Origin: Pseudonocardia acidicola
GTDB lineage: Bacteria; Actinomycetota; Actinomycetes; Mycobacteriales; Pseudonocardiaceae
Reading direction: 5' to 3'
DNA length: 64,000 nucleotides
Assembly (NCBI RefSeq): GCF_012911935.1
Contig: NZ_JAAXLA010000001.1
Span: 1-64,000 of the forward strand
The notes beneath the pieces were generated by a model. The model was given only the letters and a program-made list of their open reading frames with translations. It did no database searches and was not told where the DNA came from. A program made the translations under genes and the position numbers. Within the stretch, counting starts at the first letter, position 1. Each line of letters begins with the position of its first letter. Of the stretch, positions 16,590 to 25,200 are shown piece by piece.

Positions 16590-16800
16590 GCCGGGGTCTC
16601 GTTCCCGGTCGCCTTCACGGTGTTCCCCGGCGAGATCTTCCAGGCGCCGCGCAGCTGGGCCGAGAGGGTCTACCCCAACCTCATCCACTTCAACATCTAC
16701 TTCAACGAGGCCGACCGATGAGGCACTTCGCCCGCGTGGAAGGAGCCGCAGCTCTTCACAGAAGAGCTGCGGCGCAGGCTTCCGGTCGCTCCACTGCCCC
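16590..16800 (+). pseudogene. Epoxide hydrolase C-terminal remnant
   Basis: One frame reads FTVFPGEIFQAPRSWAERVYP, typical of the C-terminal region of alpha/beta-hydrolase epoxide hydrolases. A stop and a shift then interrupt the expected GGHFAAWE-type segment, and a second frame continues WKEPQLFTEELRRRL, the usual end of these proteins. The N-terminal catalytic part is missing. It abuts the IS remnants, so the gene was probably cut by transposition. Confidence 0.65.
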
Positions 16801-16835
16801 GTCAGGACACCAACGAGTCGAAGGAAACAAGACCG

Positions 16836-18554
16836 ATGTCCAGCAGCCCCAGCCGACGAATGAAGATCGGCGACTTCCTGCTTCGCCGTCTCGAGGAGGC
16901 CGGCGTCAGGCACCTGTTCGGCGTCCCCGGCGACTTCAACCTCGAGCTGTTGCAGCAGCTCCAGGACACGGGCACGCTGAAATGGATCGGCACATGCAGC
17001 GAGCTGAATGCGTCCTATGCCGCGGACGGCTATGCGCGGCTGAACGGCCTGGGCGCGCTCCTGGTGACGAACGGCGTCGGCGCCCTGAGCGCGATCAACG
17101 GTGTCGCCGGCTCCTACAGCGAGCACGTCCCGGTCATCTGCATCTGCGGATCGATACCGCTCAGGTCCATCGACCGTGGCCTGGGGATGCACCACACCAT
17201 GGCCGACGGGACCTGGGACCGCTTCCTCGGCGCCTACGCACAGGTGACCGCCGCGCAGGCCAGGCTCACCCCACACAACGCGGTCACCGAGATCGACAGG
17301 CTGATTCTCACCGCCTGGCGGGAGAAGCTCCCGGTGTACATGGAGCTGCCGTCCGACATCGCCTACCTCGACATCGAGGTTCCGGCAGCCCCGCTCATGC
17401 TCGCCGAACCGCCCAGCGACCCGGAACGGCTGCGTTCGTGCATCGCCGCGATCGCGGGGCGACTGTCCGCCGCCACGTCGCCGGCGATCCTGGTGGATCT
17501 GGACGCGGACCGGTTCGGCGTCGCATCCGAGGTGATGGGGCTGGCCGACAAGATGCAGGTTCCAGTGGCAATGATCAACACAGCCAAGGCAGTGATCGAC
17601 GAGACGTTCCCTCATTACCTTGGCATCTACAACGGCAAGGCAAGCAAGCCGCACGTACACGAGGCGATCGAGTCCAGCGACTGCCTGCTCTCCATCGGCT
17701 ACCGGCCGATCGAGGTGACCACGGGCGACGTCACGGCGTCGCTGCCCGTCGACACGATCCGCGCCCGCGGCCACTCAGTGGACGTCGGCGATGACAACTA
17801 TCAGGCGGTGACGCTCAAGGAAGTCCTCCGCGGCGTCATCGACGCGGTCCCGCACGTCAGCAACCGCACTCCGCGCCATGTTGCGGCAGCGGCGGCGAGC
17901 ACCCACGCCGACGGCTCGGCCAAGCTGACTCAGGCTGCCTACTGGCAGGCCATCCAGGGCTACATCCGGCCCGGGGACGTCCTGTTGGTCGACAATGGCA
18001 CGTCATACGCCGTCTTCGGCCTGAACCTCCCGCCGAAGTGCACCTTCGTCGGGTCAGTCAACTGGGGGTCGATCGGCTACTCGGTCGGCGCCCTGCTCGG
18101 CACACTGACCGCAGCGCCGGACCGTCGTCACCTGCTGTTCGTGGGCGATGGCTCGTTCCAGCTCACGGCGCAGGAGCTGTCGACCATTCTGCGACACGAC
18201 CACAAGCCGGTGATCTTCCTGATCAACAACGGCGGGTACACCATCGAACGCGGCTACCTCGGCAAGACCGAACACTACAACGACATCGCCAACTGGGCCT
18301 ATGCCGATCTGCCGAAGGTGTTCCGTCCCGACACCTCGGCGCGATCGTTCGTCGTCAAGACCAGCAGGGACCTGCAAAACGCCCTCAGCGCGCCGAACGA
18401 CACGATGATTTTCGTCGAATCAATCATGGACCCCTACGACGCTCCCGCCGCGGTCATCAGCAGCAGCAACAGCGGGGCCGACATCGACTACGGGCCTCGC
18501 GGCCCGCAACACCGCGGCAACGTGCAGCTCCGGCCAGCCACCTACGACGGTTGA
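16836..18554 (+). CDS. Thiamine-diphosphate 2-keto acid decarboxylase (pyruvate/indolepyruvate type)
   Basis: A 572-aa protein with all three domains of the pyruvate/indolepyruvate decarboxylase family. The cofactor-activating Glu is in CSELNASYAADGYAR (E56), the paired active-site His is in GMHHT (119-120), and the GDGSF...INN thiamine-diphosphate motif lies near 437-464. It should convert a 2-oxo acid to an aldehyde and CO2; whether pyruvate, indolepyruvate or phenylpyruvate is preferred cannot be read. ATG 16836 has an AAGGAA site at moderate spacing; ATG 16860 is an alternative. Codon use is slightly less GC-extreme than neighbours, and it sits beside IS remnants, consistent with transfer. 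Confidence 0.85.
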   Translation: MSSSPSRRMKIGDFLLRRLEEAGVRHLFGVPGDFNLELLQQLQDTGTLKWIGTCSELNASYAADGYARLNGLGALLVTNGVGALSAINGVAGSYSEHVPVICICGSIPLRSIDRGLGMHHTMADGTWDRFLGAYAQVTAAQARLTPHNAVTEIDRLILTAWREKLPVYMELPSDIAYLDIEVPAAPLMLAEPPSDPERLRSCIAAIAGRLSAATSPAILVDLDADRFGVASEVMGLADKMQVPVAMINTAKAVIDETFPHYLGIYNGKASKPHVHEAIESSDCLLSIGYRPIEVTTGDVTASLPVDTIRARGHSVDVGDDNYQAVTLKEVLRGVIDAVPHVSNRTPRHVAAAAASTHADGSAKLTQAAYWQAIQGYIRPGDVLLVDNGTSYAVFGLNLPPKCTFVGSVNWGSIGYSVGALLGTLTAAPDRRHLLFVGDGSFQLTAQELSTILRHDHKPVIFLINNGGYTIERGYLGKTEHYNDIANWAYADLPKVFRPDTSARSFVVKTSRDLQNALSAPNDTMIFVESIMDPYDAPAAVISSSNSGADIDYGPRGPQHRGNVQLRPATYDG

Positions 18555-18731
18555 TCCGCAAGCACGGACAACAGCGCAAGACACCCGCTCATTCCGGACC
18601 CAACCAGCTCATTCTGTTCAGGACCTATGAGAGCCGCAGATCGTCCGGGGCCCCGCCGGCGACGGCGGCAGCCCTGCGAGCGGATGCACGGTCTCCCCGT
18701 CATGAGCGTCGGATGCCGGAGTGCTGAGCGC

Positions 18732-20501
18732 TCATCGTGGCGGCCCAGCGTGGGCCGAGGACGGCAGGGCCAGATCCATCGCGAGGGTGCCGGTGGGGAC
18801 CTGTACCCACACGGCATGAGGCATGTGGATCTTGGAGGTGGCGATGAGCTGGTAAGTCCCGGCAGCGGGCGCCTGGAGGGCGAAGGCCCCACGGTCGTCG
18901 GCATGGCCGTGTGCGGCTTGCCGCCCGGAGCTGTCGATCAGTGTCAGCACGACGTCGCCGACGCCGGTCCCGTCCGGCCCGTGCAGGACCCGGCCGTGCA
19001 CCGTGGCCTCCGGCCGCTTCCGGATCACCTCGGTCGGGGCAGCCGGCGCCGCCGGCGCGTCCGAAGTCGGGGCGGCGGCCGGTGCGGTGCGCGGGTGCGG
19101 GATGAGCAGGTCGGCCAGCCCGACGAGCAGCGCGAGGACGACCAACCCGACCGCGCCGAGCAGGCCGCGGCTGATCGCGCTCGACCAGTCTCCGGCCGAT
19201 GTCGTGAGCTGCCCGAAGAACACCGCCCCGACCGCCGCGATGCCGACTGCTGATCCGATCCGCTGGCCGGTCTGCAGCACGCCCGCAGCGGTGCCGCCCT
19301 CGCGGGGTGGGATCTGCTCCAGTGCGAGGGTCTGGTTGGGGGCGATGACCAGCCCGCTGCCGATTCCGGCGAGCAGCAGCGGACCGGCGAGCGCCCAACC
19401 GACGCTCGAGCCCAGGTCCAGCCGCAGGACGAGGTCCGCCCCGGCGAGCCCGACGGCCACCACGAGCGTGCCGATCACCACGAGCGGCTTGCCGAACCGG
19501 CCGACGATGCGTCCCCCGATCGCCGAGGAGCACGACGAGCCCAGCGCGAACGGGGTCAGCGCAAGGCCGGCCTGGAGCGGGGTGTAGTGCAGGCCTTGCT
19601 GGAAGAAGAGGGTGAGCACGAAGAAGATCGCGGTGAATCCGGCGAAGTAGAACAGGCCGAGCGTGGTGCCCGACGCGTAGCTGCGGGTGCGCAAGAGGCC
19701 GAAGTCGACGAGGGGATGGCCCACGCTGCGCCGATAGCGCCGTTCCCAGGCGACGAAGCCGACCAACAGCGCCGCCGCCACCACCAGCAGCCACCACGGC
19801 GCCGAACCGGGGTCCTGCTCGGCCAGCACCAGGGGGAACATCAGCGCCACGACGCCGAGGCCGAGCAGCAGTGCTCCCACCAGGTCCAGCGGGCGGCGCG
19901 GCCCCGTGCTCTCGTCTCTCGGCAGCAGTACTGGGCTCAGCGCCAACGCGAGCACCCCGATCGGGACGTTGACGTAGAACACCCAGCGCCAACCGTCGGC
20001 CGGTCCGCCCCACTGCAGCAGCAATCCACCCAGCAGCGGCCCGATCGCGGTGGAAACTCCGATCGCCGCGCCGAACAGGCCGAAGGCGCGCCCACGTTCC
20101 CGGCCGCGGAACAGTTGCTGGATGAACCCGATGACCTGCGGGTTGAGCAGCCCGGCGGCGGCGCCCTGAACGAGGCGTGTGATCACCAGCCAGGTCGGGG
20201 ACATCGCGAGACCCGCCGCAGCGCTGGTCGCGGTGAACAGCGCGAGCCCCGCGACGAACATCCGCCGCCGCCCACGGTCGTCGCCGAGGCGCCCGGACGG
20301 GACGAGGACGAGGCCGAAGGTCAGCGCGTACCCGGAGACGACCCACGACAGCTCCGCGGACGATGCCCCGAGCCCGGACTGCATCGACGGCAGCGCCACG
20401 TTGACGATGCTGACGTCGAGCAGGCTCATGAACCCGGCGATCAGGCAGATCGCCAACGCGCGCCACCGGCGCGGGTCGGGCTGCTCCTCGGTGCTGCGCA
20501 T
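18732..20501 (-). CDS. DHA2-type MFS exporter with C-terminal carboxypeptidase-regulatory-like domain
   Basis: A 589-aa protein. Residues about 10-490 form a 14-helix drug:H+ antiporter of the EmrB/QacA class, with LLDVSIVNVALPSM in helix 1, GRLGDDRGRRRMF in loop 2-3 and GAAIGVSTAIGPLLGG in helix 5. After a Pro/Ala linker, residues about 500-589 form a beta-sandwich of the carboxypeptidase-regulatory-like type (VHGRVLHGPDGTGV, GTYQLIATSKIHMP). The added domain may bind a ligand or contact the envelope. No regulator is adjacent. Confidence 0.85.
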   Translation of the reverse strand: MRSTEEQPDPRRWRALAICLIAGFMSLLDVSIVNVALPSMQSGLGASSAELSWVVSGYALTFGLVLVPSGRLGDDRGRRRMFVAGLALFTATSAAAGLAMSPTWLVITRLVQGAAAGLLNPQVIGFIQQLFRGRERGRAFGLFGAAIGVSTAIGPLLGGLLLQWGGPADGWRWVFYVNVPIGVLALALSPVLLPRDESTGPRRPLDLVGALLLGLGVVALMFPLVLAEQDPGSAPWWLLVVAAALLVGFVAWERRYRRSVGHPLVDFGLLRTRSYASGTTLGLFYFAGFTAIFFVLTLFFQQGLHYTPLQAGLALTPFALGSSCSSAIGGRIVGRFGKPLVVIGTLVVAVGLAGADLVLRLDLGSSVGWALAGPLLLAGIGSGLVIAPNQTLALEQIPPREGGTAAGVLQTGQRIGSAVGIAAVGAVFFGQLTTSAGDWSSAISRGLLGAVGLVVLALLVGLADLLIPHPRTAPAAAPTSDAPAAPAAPTEVIRKRPEATVHGRVLHGPDGTGVGDVVLTLIDSSGRQAAHGHADDRGAFALQAPAAGTYQLIATSKIHMPHAVWVQVPTGTLAMDLALPSSAHAGPPR

Positions 20502-20692
20502 GACGACGAGTCTTCCCCACGCGGCAACGATCCGCGTGCAGACGGCAACGTGGCCGGCTTCACGACATCGCCGTCGTCGAGGAGGAGGCCGTCGAACTGC
20601 GCGGCGCTGCCTCCATCAGGTCCGCCGTCACAACCGCCCCGGGCAGTGCCCACGCCGGCCCGTGCGATCGGGAACCGGGGCGAGCAGGGCCG

Positions 20693-21016
20693 TCACTCCG
20701 GCGTGACCTCCGCCATCTCCGACCACGCCGCACCGTCGATGTCCTGGTAGTTGATCTTCGGTCGTTCCGTGATCATGGCCGGCATCCAGGCGAAGAACTT
20801 CGTGGCGTGCTCGGTGGCCACGTGTGCCGATCCCGCGTCGGAGTCCGCGAACGTCTCGACGATGACGAACTCGTTCGGCTGCTCACCGTTCTCGTAGTAG
20901 TCGAACGAGACGTTGCCGGGCTCCTGCCGCACGTCTGCGGTGTACTGCTTGATCCCGGCCAGCCACTCATCGCGCTTCTCGGGACGGATCTGAGCCTTGA
21001 GGACGATGAGAATCAC
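20693..21016 (-). CDS. Antibiotic biosynthesis monooxygenase (ABM)-family protein
   Basis: A 107-aa ferredoxin-like alpha+beta protein with the YgiN/ABM pattern: ILIVLKAQIRPEKRDEW, GNVSFDYYENGEQPNEFVIVE and HVATEHATKFFAWMP. Members are cofactor-free monooxygenases or quinone-handling enzymes. The GTG start at 21016 is supported by GGGAGG five nt upstream; the long open frame beyond it is non-coding. It is a single gene, separate from the exporter. Confidence 0.8.
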   Translation of the reverse strand: MILIVLKAQIRPEKRDEWLAGIKQYTADVRQEPGNVSFDYYENGEQPNEFVIVETFADSDAGSAHVATEHATKFFAWMPAMITERPKINYQDIDGAAWSEMAEVTPE

Positions 21017-21259
21017 GAACGCCTCCCGCGGAGTCGCGACGGTCTCCCCGGTCGGCCACGACGGCCCCGGGCCTGGCGCGCAGTCTTCCACACCGGAGAT
21101 CGGGGGCCGTCTCAATCGTCGACATTCCCGGCGCGTCCGGTCAGCGCGCCCGAACGGGCGGGGTGCTGTCACTGCTCGCCGGCCGACGGGGCGGACCTCA
21201 TCGTTCCCCGGCCCAGCTCGATTACCGGTCGTCGGCCGTGGCCCACCTATGCTGCGGGC

Positions 21260-21754
21260 ATGTCGTCGACCGCCGCGGGGGACGCGCACCGCAACTCGGC
21301 GCGCACCGCCGCCCTGACCGGCCTCATCAGCCACGTCGGCGGCGGACGGCGTCCGTTCGTCGACGCCACCGGAACCTCGGTGGCGCTGCCCGCCCGGATC
21401 CGCCGCCTCGTCGCCACCGACCCCGTGGTCGGTGCCTTGCTGCTCGACCTGGGTGCGCCGCTGGCCGGGTGCGCCGGGGACCTGGCCGGCGTCGAGCCGC
21501 TCGGCGCGCCGCGCGACCCTGACCCGGGCGCCGTCGCCGGCCTGCGACCGGACCTGATCGTGACCGGCGCCGTCGACCGGGTCCACGACCTGGTCGATGT
21601 GCGACTGCTCGGCGCTCTGCGGGGCGTCGCGCCCGTCGTGGCGGTGGACGTCGCCTACCGGACGGCGGCCGTGGCGGACCTGCGTGCCCTGCTCGGCGTG
21701 GTCGTCGAGCGCCGCGGCCCCGCACCCGCTCTCGATCGCCCGCCCCGCGAGTGA
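21260..21754 (+). pseudogene. Truncated Fe3+-siderophore-binding protein (N-lobe only)
   Basis: 164 aa matching only the first lobe of periplasmic siderophore-binding proteins: GTSVALPARIRRLVATDPVV, GALLLDLGAPLAGCAG and AVAGLRPDLIVTGAVDRV. The second lobe, normally another 150 residues or so, is missing after APVVAVDV. No signal peptide or lipobox precedes it, as if the N-terminus were also altered. No permease or ATPase genes follow. It is probably a relic, but an expressed N-lobe cannot be excluded. Confidence 0.55.
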
Positions 21755-22376
21755 CGCGGCCGCAGCCCTGAGAGCGCCACGGCAGGGGTTTCGTCCCGCG
21801 ACGTCACCGCGTCAGCCGCCCGGGACACGGGCGGAATTCGCCGAAGGGTTGACGGCCAACGGGAGATGCGGATGCGCTGCTACGGAAACGTGTCGGCGTC
21901 GGTAGCAGCGAGTTCAACACGCGGCGCCGCATGGTCGGCAATTTTCCGCGGTTCGAGCGGAAGGTGGATACGAAGGAGATTCTCGGGTCCGAAGAAGCGG
22001 GCATGACGAACCGGGTACGCAAGAAGGGCGCACTCTCCCGGGCTCGCATGCTTCTCGCGCCAAGCAGGGGTGAAGAGGCGAAGACCGCAGGAGGCCGACG
22101 AGTAGACGTCGGCGCAGATGTTCCATCGCGTCCGCGGGGCGCGGATCAACTTCTCCGATACCGCCGACGTCTGCGCCGGTGGCGCCTCGGAGGAGACCCT
22201 CGTGCCTTCAGGGCGCGGCCGCCGATGACGCTACTGCGCGCGGCACAGCTGAACGACGCCCCGGCGATTGTGCACCGATTGGGCCTTTGGCGCCCCGGGT
22301 GCACCGACGGACAATCTGCAGATGCCGTCCCGCGGCCGGGCGGCGACACCCACCACGCCGGCCCGGGAGACGTCTG
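21755..22376. other. Gap with a small inverted repeat; no convincing gene
   Basis: About 620 bp of less GC-rich DNA than its surroundings, especially 21930-22060. TTCCGC-N7-GCGGAA at 21944-21962 is a perfect inverted repeat that could be an operator. A 148-codon frame (21931-22377) abuts the oxidoreductase start, but its product has no family features and changes composition midway. I take the region as regulatory or decayed DNA. Confidence 0.4.
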
Positions 22377-24761
22377 ATGACCGCGACCGATGACATCCCC
22401 GTGACGACGACCGGCACCGTGCGCGCGGCGTGCCCGCATGACTGTCCCGACACCTGCGCGATGCTGGTGACGGTCACCGACGGCCGGGCCGTCGAGGTGC
22501 GCGGCGATCCCGGGCACCCGTTCACCCGCGGCGGCCTGTGCGTGAAGGTCAACAACTACGTGGACAAGGTGTACAGCCCGGACCGGGTGCTGTACCCGAT
22601 GCGGCGCACCGGCCCCAGGGGCAGTGGCCGGTTCGAGCGCATCTCCTGGGACGCGGCGCTGGACGAGGTCACCTCGCGGTTCCGGGCGACGATCGCCGAG
22701 CACGGCCCCGAGGCGATCATGCCGGTCAGCTATCTGGGCACCGAGGGCATCCTGAACGGGCTCAACGTCGGCGACCCGTTCTTCAACAAGCTCGGCGCGA
22801 CGATCGCCGAGCGCACCTACTGTGACTCCGGCGCCTGCACCGCCTACACGATGACCATCGGCGCCACCGCGGGCGTCGACCCGGAAAGCCTCGTGCACTC
22901 CCGCTACATCGTCATCTGGGCCTGCAACATGATGTCGACCAACCTGCACCTGTGGCCGTTCGTGGCCGAGGCGCAACGCCGTGGCGCGAAGGTCGTGGTG
23001 ATCGACCCGGTCAAGCACCGTACGGCCAAGTACGCCGATTGGCACATACCGATCCGGCCGGGCACCGACGGCGCACTGGCACTGGCCATGATGCACGTGA
23101 TCATCAACGAGGGCCTGACCGACGAGGCCTACGTCCGCGACCACACCGTCGGCTACCCCGAGCTCGTCGAGCGCGTCCAGCAGTACACCCCGGAGTGGGC
23201 GGCGACCCGGACCGGCATCCCGGCGTCGGACATTCGCACCCTGGCCCGCGAGTACGCCACCACCGAGCCCTCGATGATCCGGATCGGGGTGGCGATCGAG
23301 CGTCACGCGGGCGGCGGGCAGACGGTGCGCTCGATCGCGTGTCTGCCCGCGCTGGTGGGTGCATGGCGGAAGGTCGGCGGCGGCCTGCTGCAACTGCCGC
23401 TGTGGGCGTTCCCGGTCAACTGGGGCGCCCTGATGCACCCCGAGCTGGCCACGCCGGGCACCCGGGTGGTCAACCAGTTCCTGCTGGGCCGGGCGCTCAC
23501 CGGCGAGCTGGCGCTGGACCCGCCGATCACCGCGCTGATGGTCTACAACTCCAACCCCATGGTCGTGTGTCCCGAGCAGGGCAAGCTGGCCGCCGGGCTC
23601 GCCCGGGAGGACCTGTTCACCGTGGTCAGCGACCACTTCCTCACCGACACCGCGCGGTACGCCGACATCGTGCTGCCGGCCACCACCCAGCTCGAGCAGC
23701 ACGACATCATGTTCAGCTGGGGTCACTTCTATGTCTCGCTGAACACCCCGGCGGTCGCGCCCCTGGGTGAGGCGGTGTCCAACACCGAGCTGTTCCGCCG
23801 ACTCGCCGCCCGCATGGGCTTCACCGAGCCGTGCTTCACGCGCAGCGACGAGGAGATGATCGCCGAAGCCTTCGACTGGTCGGCGGCGGCGCTGGAGGGC
23901 ATCACGGTCGAGTCGCTGCGCGAGACCGGGTGGGCCCGGCTGAACCTCCCGTCAGCCGACGAGTACGCCCCGCACGCCGAGGGCGGCTTCCCGACACCGT
24001 CGGGGAAGACGGAGTTCCGCTCGTCGATCGCCGCCGAGGCGGGCAATTTCGTCGTGCCGCTGTTCCGGCAGGGCTCCGACGAGTTCCAGCCCGGCGGAGT
24101 GGTCGACCCGCTGCCGCACTACGTCCCGCCCCGGGAGACGGCCGACACCGGCTACCAGCTCAACCTCATCTCGCCCAAGTCGCACGCCTACCTCAACTCC
24201 AGCGCCGGGGACCAACCCGCGCAGCGGCGTGTGCAGGGCGAGCCCACGGTGACCATCCACCCACAGGACGCGGCCGAGCGCGGCGTCACCGATGGCCAGT
24301 ACGTGCGGGTGTTCAACGACCGCGGGCAGTTCGTGGCGCTGGCACGGGTGACCGACGAGATCGCCCCTGGCGTGGTCATGTCACCCATGGGCGCCTGGCC
24401 CAAGAACGCCAAGGAGCAGTCGACGGTCAACGCCGTCAACCCGTTCGTCTTCGCCGACCTCGGCAACGCGCCGACATTCTCCGACACCCGCGTCGAGGTG
24501 GAAGCCGTCCGAGGCGGGATCTCCGGGGATCAGCCCGGTGGGACGCGGCCCGCTCCGTCGGGGCCGGCCGCGAACACCGGCAGCGCCCGCACCACGTCCG
24601 GCGGGAGCCCGAGACCCTCCTCGCTGGCGGGGTTCACCGCGAGCCACATGTCGTCCGACGGCCAGTTCGCGGCGAGCTGTGCGATCGGGATGCGAAGGGC
24701 GGTGCCGGGGTCCGCCCCCGCCGAGCGCAGCGCGTCCTCCGAGGTGAAGACGGGAATGTAG
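22377..24761 (+). CDS. Molybdopterin-dependent oxidoreductase (DMSO reductase family)
   Basis: A 794-aa catalytic subunit with an N-terminal [4Fe-4S] site (CPHDCPDTCAM, fourth Cys in GGLCVK), molybdopterin-binding segments (ADIVLPATTQLEQ, YNSNPMVVCPEQGK) and a C-terminal dinucleotide-binding domain (QPAQRRVQGEPTVTIHPQDA). No Tat signal is seen, so it is probably cytoplasmic. The electron donor and substrate are unknown. GGGAG lies 7 nt before ATG 22377. The recognisable family ends near 24515; the last about 80 residues are low-complexity read-through across the convergent gene, as if the native stop were lost. The start of a second such gene lies at 63.9 kb. Confidence 0.85.
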   Translation: MTATDDIPVTTTGTVRAACPHDCPDTCAMLVTVTDGRAVEVRGDPGHPFTRGGLCVKVNNYVDKVYSPDRVLYPMRRTGPRGSGRFERISWDAALDEVTSRFRATIAEHGPEAIMPVSYLGTEGILNGLNVGDPFFNKLGATIAERTYCDSGACTAYTMTIGATAGVDPESLVHSRYIVIWACNMMSTNLHLWPFVAEAQRRGAKVVVIDPVKHRTAKYADWHIPIRPGTDGALALAMMHVIINEGLTDEAYVRDHTVGYPELVERVQQYTPEWAATRTGIPASDIRTLAREYATTEPSMIRIGVAIERHAGGGQTVRSIACLPALVGAWRKVGGGLLQLPLWAFPVNWGALMHPELATPGTRVVNQFLLGRALTGELALDPPITALMVYNSNPMVVCPEQGKLAAGLAREDLFTVVSDHFLTDTARYADIVLPATTQLEQHDIMFSWGHFYVSLNTPAVAPLGEAVSNTELFRRLAARMGFTEPCFTRSDEEMIAEAFDWSAAALEGITVESLRETGWARLNLPSADEYAPHAEGGFPTPSGKTEFRSSIAAEAGNFVVPLFRQGSDEFQPGGVVDPLPHYVPPRETADTGYQLNLISPKSHAYLNSSAGDQPAQRRVQGEPTVTIHPQDAAERGVTDGQYVRVFNDRGQFVALARVTDEIAPGVVMSPMGAWPKNAKEQSTVNAVNPFVFADLGNAPTFSDTRVEVEAVRGGISGDQPGGTRPAPSGPAANTGSARTTSGGSPRPSSLAGFTASHMSSDGQFAASCAIGMRRAVPGSAPAERSASSEVKTGM

Positions 24762-24946
24762 CGCTGGCCGTCCTGCTCGATGACGGGCAGCGCGATCGCA
24801 CCTTCGAGTTGCTCCGCACCCTCGGGCGGCGGCGCTTGCGGCAGCAGCGCGATGCTCGTCGCGAGGTCGTGCAGGACGGCTGCGGTGGCCGGATCGGGAC
24901 CCGCGGCGGTCGGGTCCGCAGCGGCATCGTCTGGGTTCGACGTCAT
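24530..24946 (-). CDS. SseB-like protein
   Basis: A 138-aa protein with the SseB N-terminal-like core: LEGAIALPVIEQDGQRYIPV, FTSEDALRSAG, IAQLAANWPSDDMWLAVNP and GLGLPPDVVRALP. The family is widespread but poorly characterised. ATG 24946 starts a hydrophilic Asp/Ala-rich lead. It overlaps 232 nt of the oxidoreductase frame on the other strand; its own sequence is well conserved in character, so the overlap is probably due to extension of the oxidoreductase frame. Confidence 0.7.
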   Translation of the reverse strand: MTSNPDDAAADPTAAGPDPATAAVLHDLATSIALLPQAPPPEGAEQLEGAIALPVIEQDGQRYIPVFTSEDALRSAGADPGTALRIPIAQLAANWPSDDMWLAVNPASEEGLGLPPDVVRALPVFAAGPDGAGRVPPG

Positions 24947-25034
24947 CAGCGCGACGATGCTCGACGCGACCCCCGGCGTCTTCGTCCTGGTAGCACCAAA
25001 TCCGCCTGCCCTCGTCGCGCGGGAGCGCTGACCC

Positions 25035-25061
25035 CTAGCAGCAGACCCCGAACCGCGACAT
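25035..25061 (-). CDS. Candidate tiny Cys-ending leader peptide
   Basis: ATG at 25061 opens an 8-codon frame, MSRFGVCC then TAG. Short peptides with consecutive Cys codons just before the stop are known in actinobacteria as cysteine-responsive attenuator leaders. It lies 88 nt upstream of the SseB-like start on the same strand. There is no good ribosome site beyond an adjacent AGG, so this is a weak call. Confidence 0.2.
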   Translation of the reverse strand: MSRFGVCC

Positions 25062-25200
25062 CCTGGGCCGTAGCGCAGGCCGTTCCCGACGCCGGCATCG
25101 ATGGCGCGACTCAGTCGGTCGACCGGTCCGGCGCACCCGGAGACCCGGCAGCCCGGTCTTCCGCACGCGGATCTGCGACAAGTCGTCGGCGAGGAGTGCC

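Noticed and set aside
21931..22377. A 148-codon frame directly before the molybdopterin oxidoreductase, overlapping its start
   Set aside because: The overlap is attractive, but composition changes midway, there is no good ribosome site and no family-like pattern.
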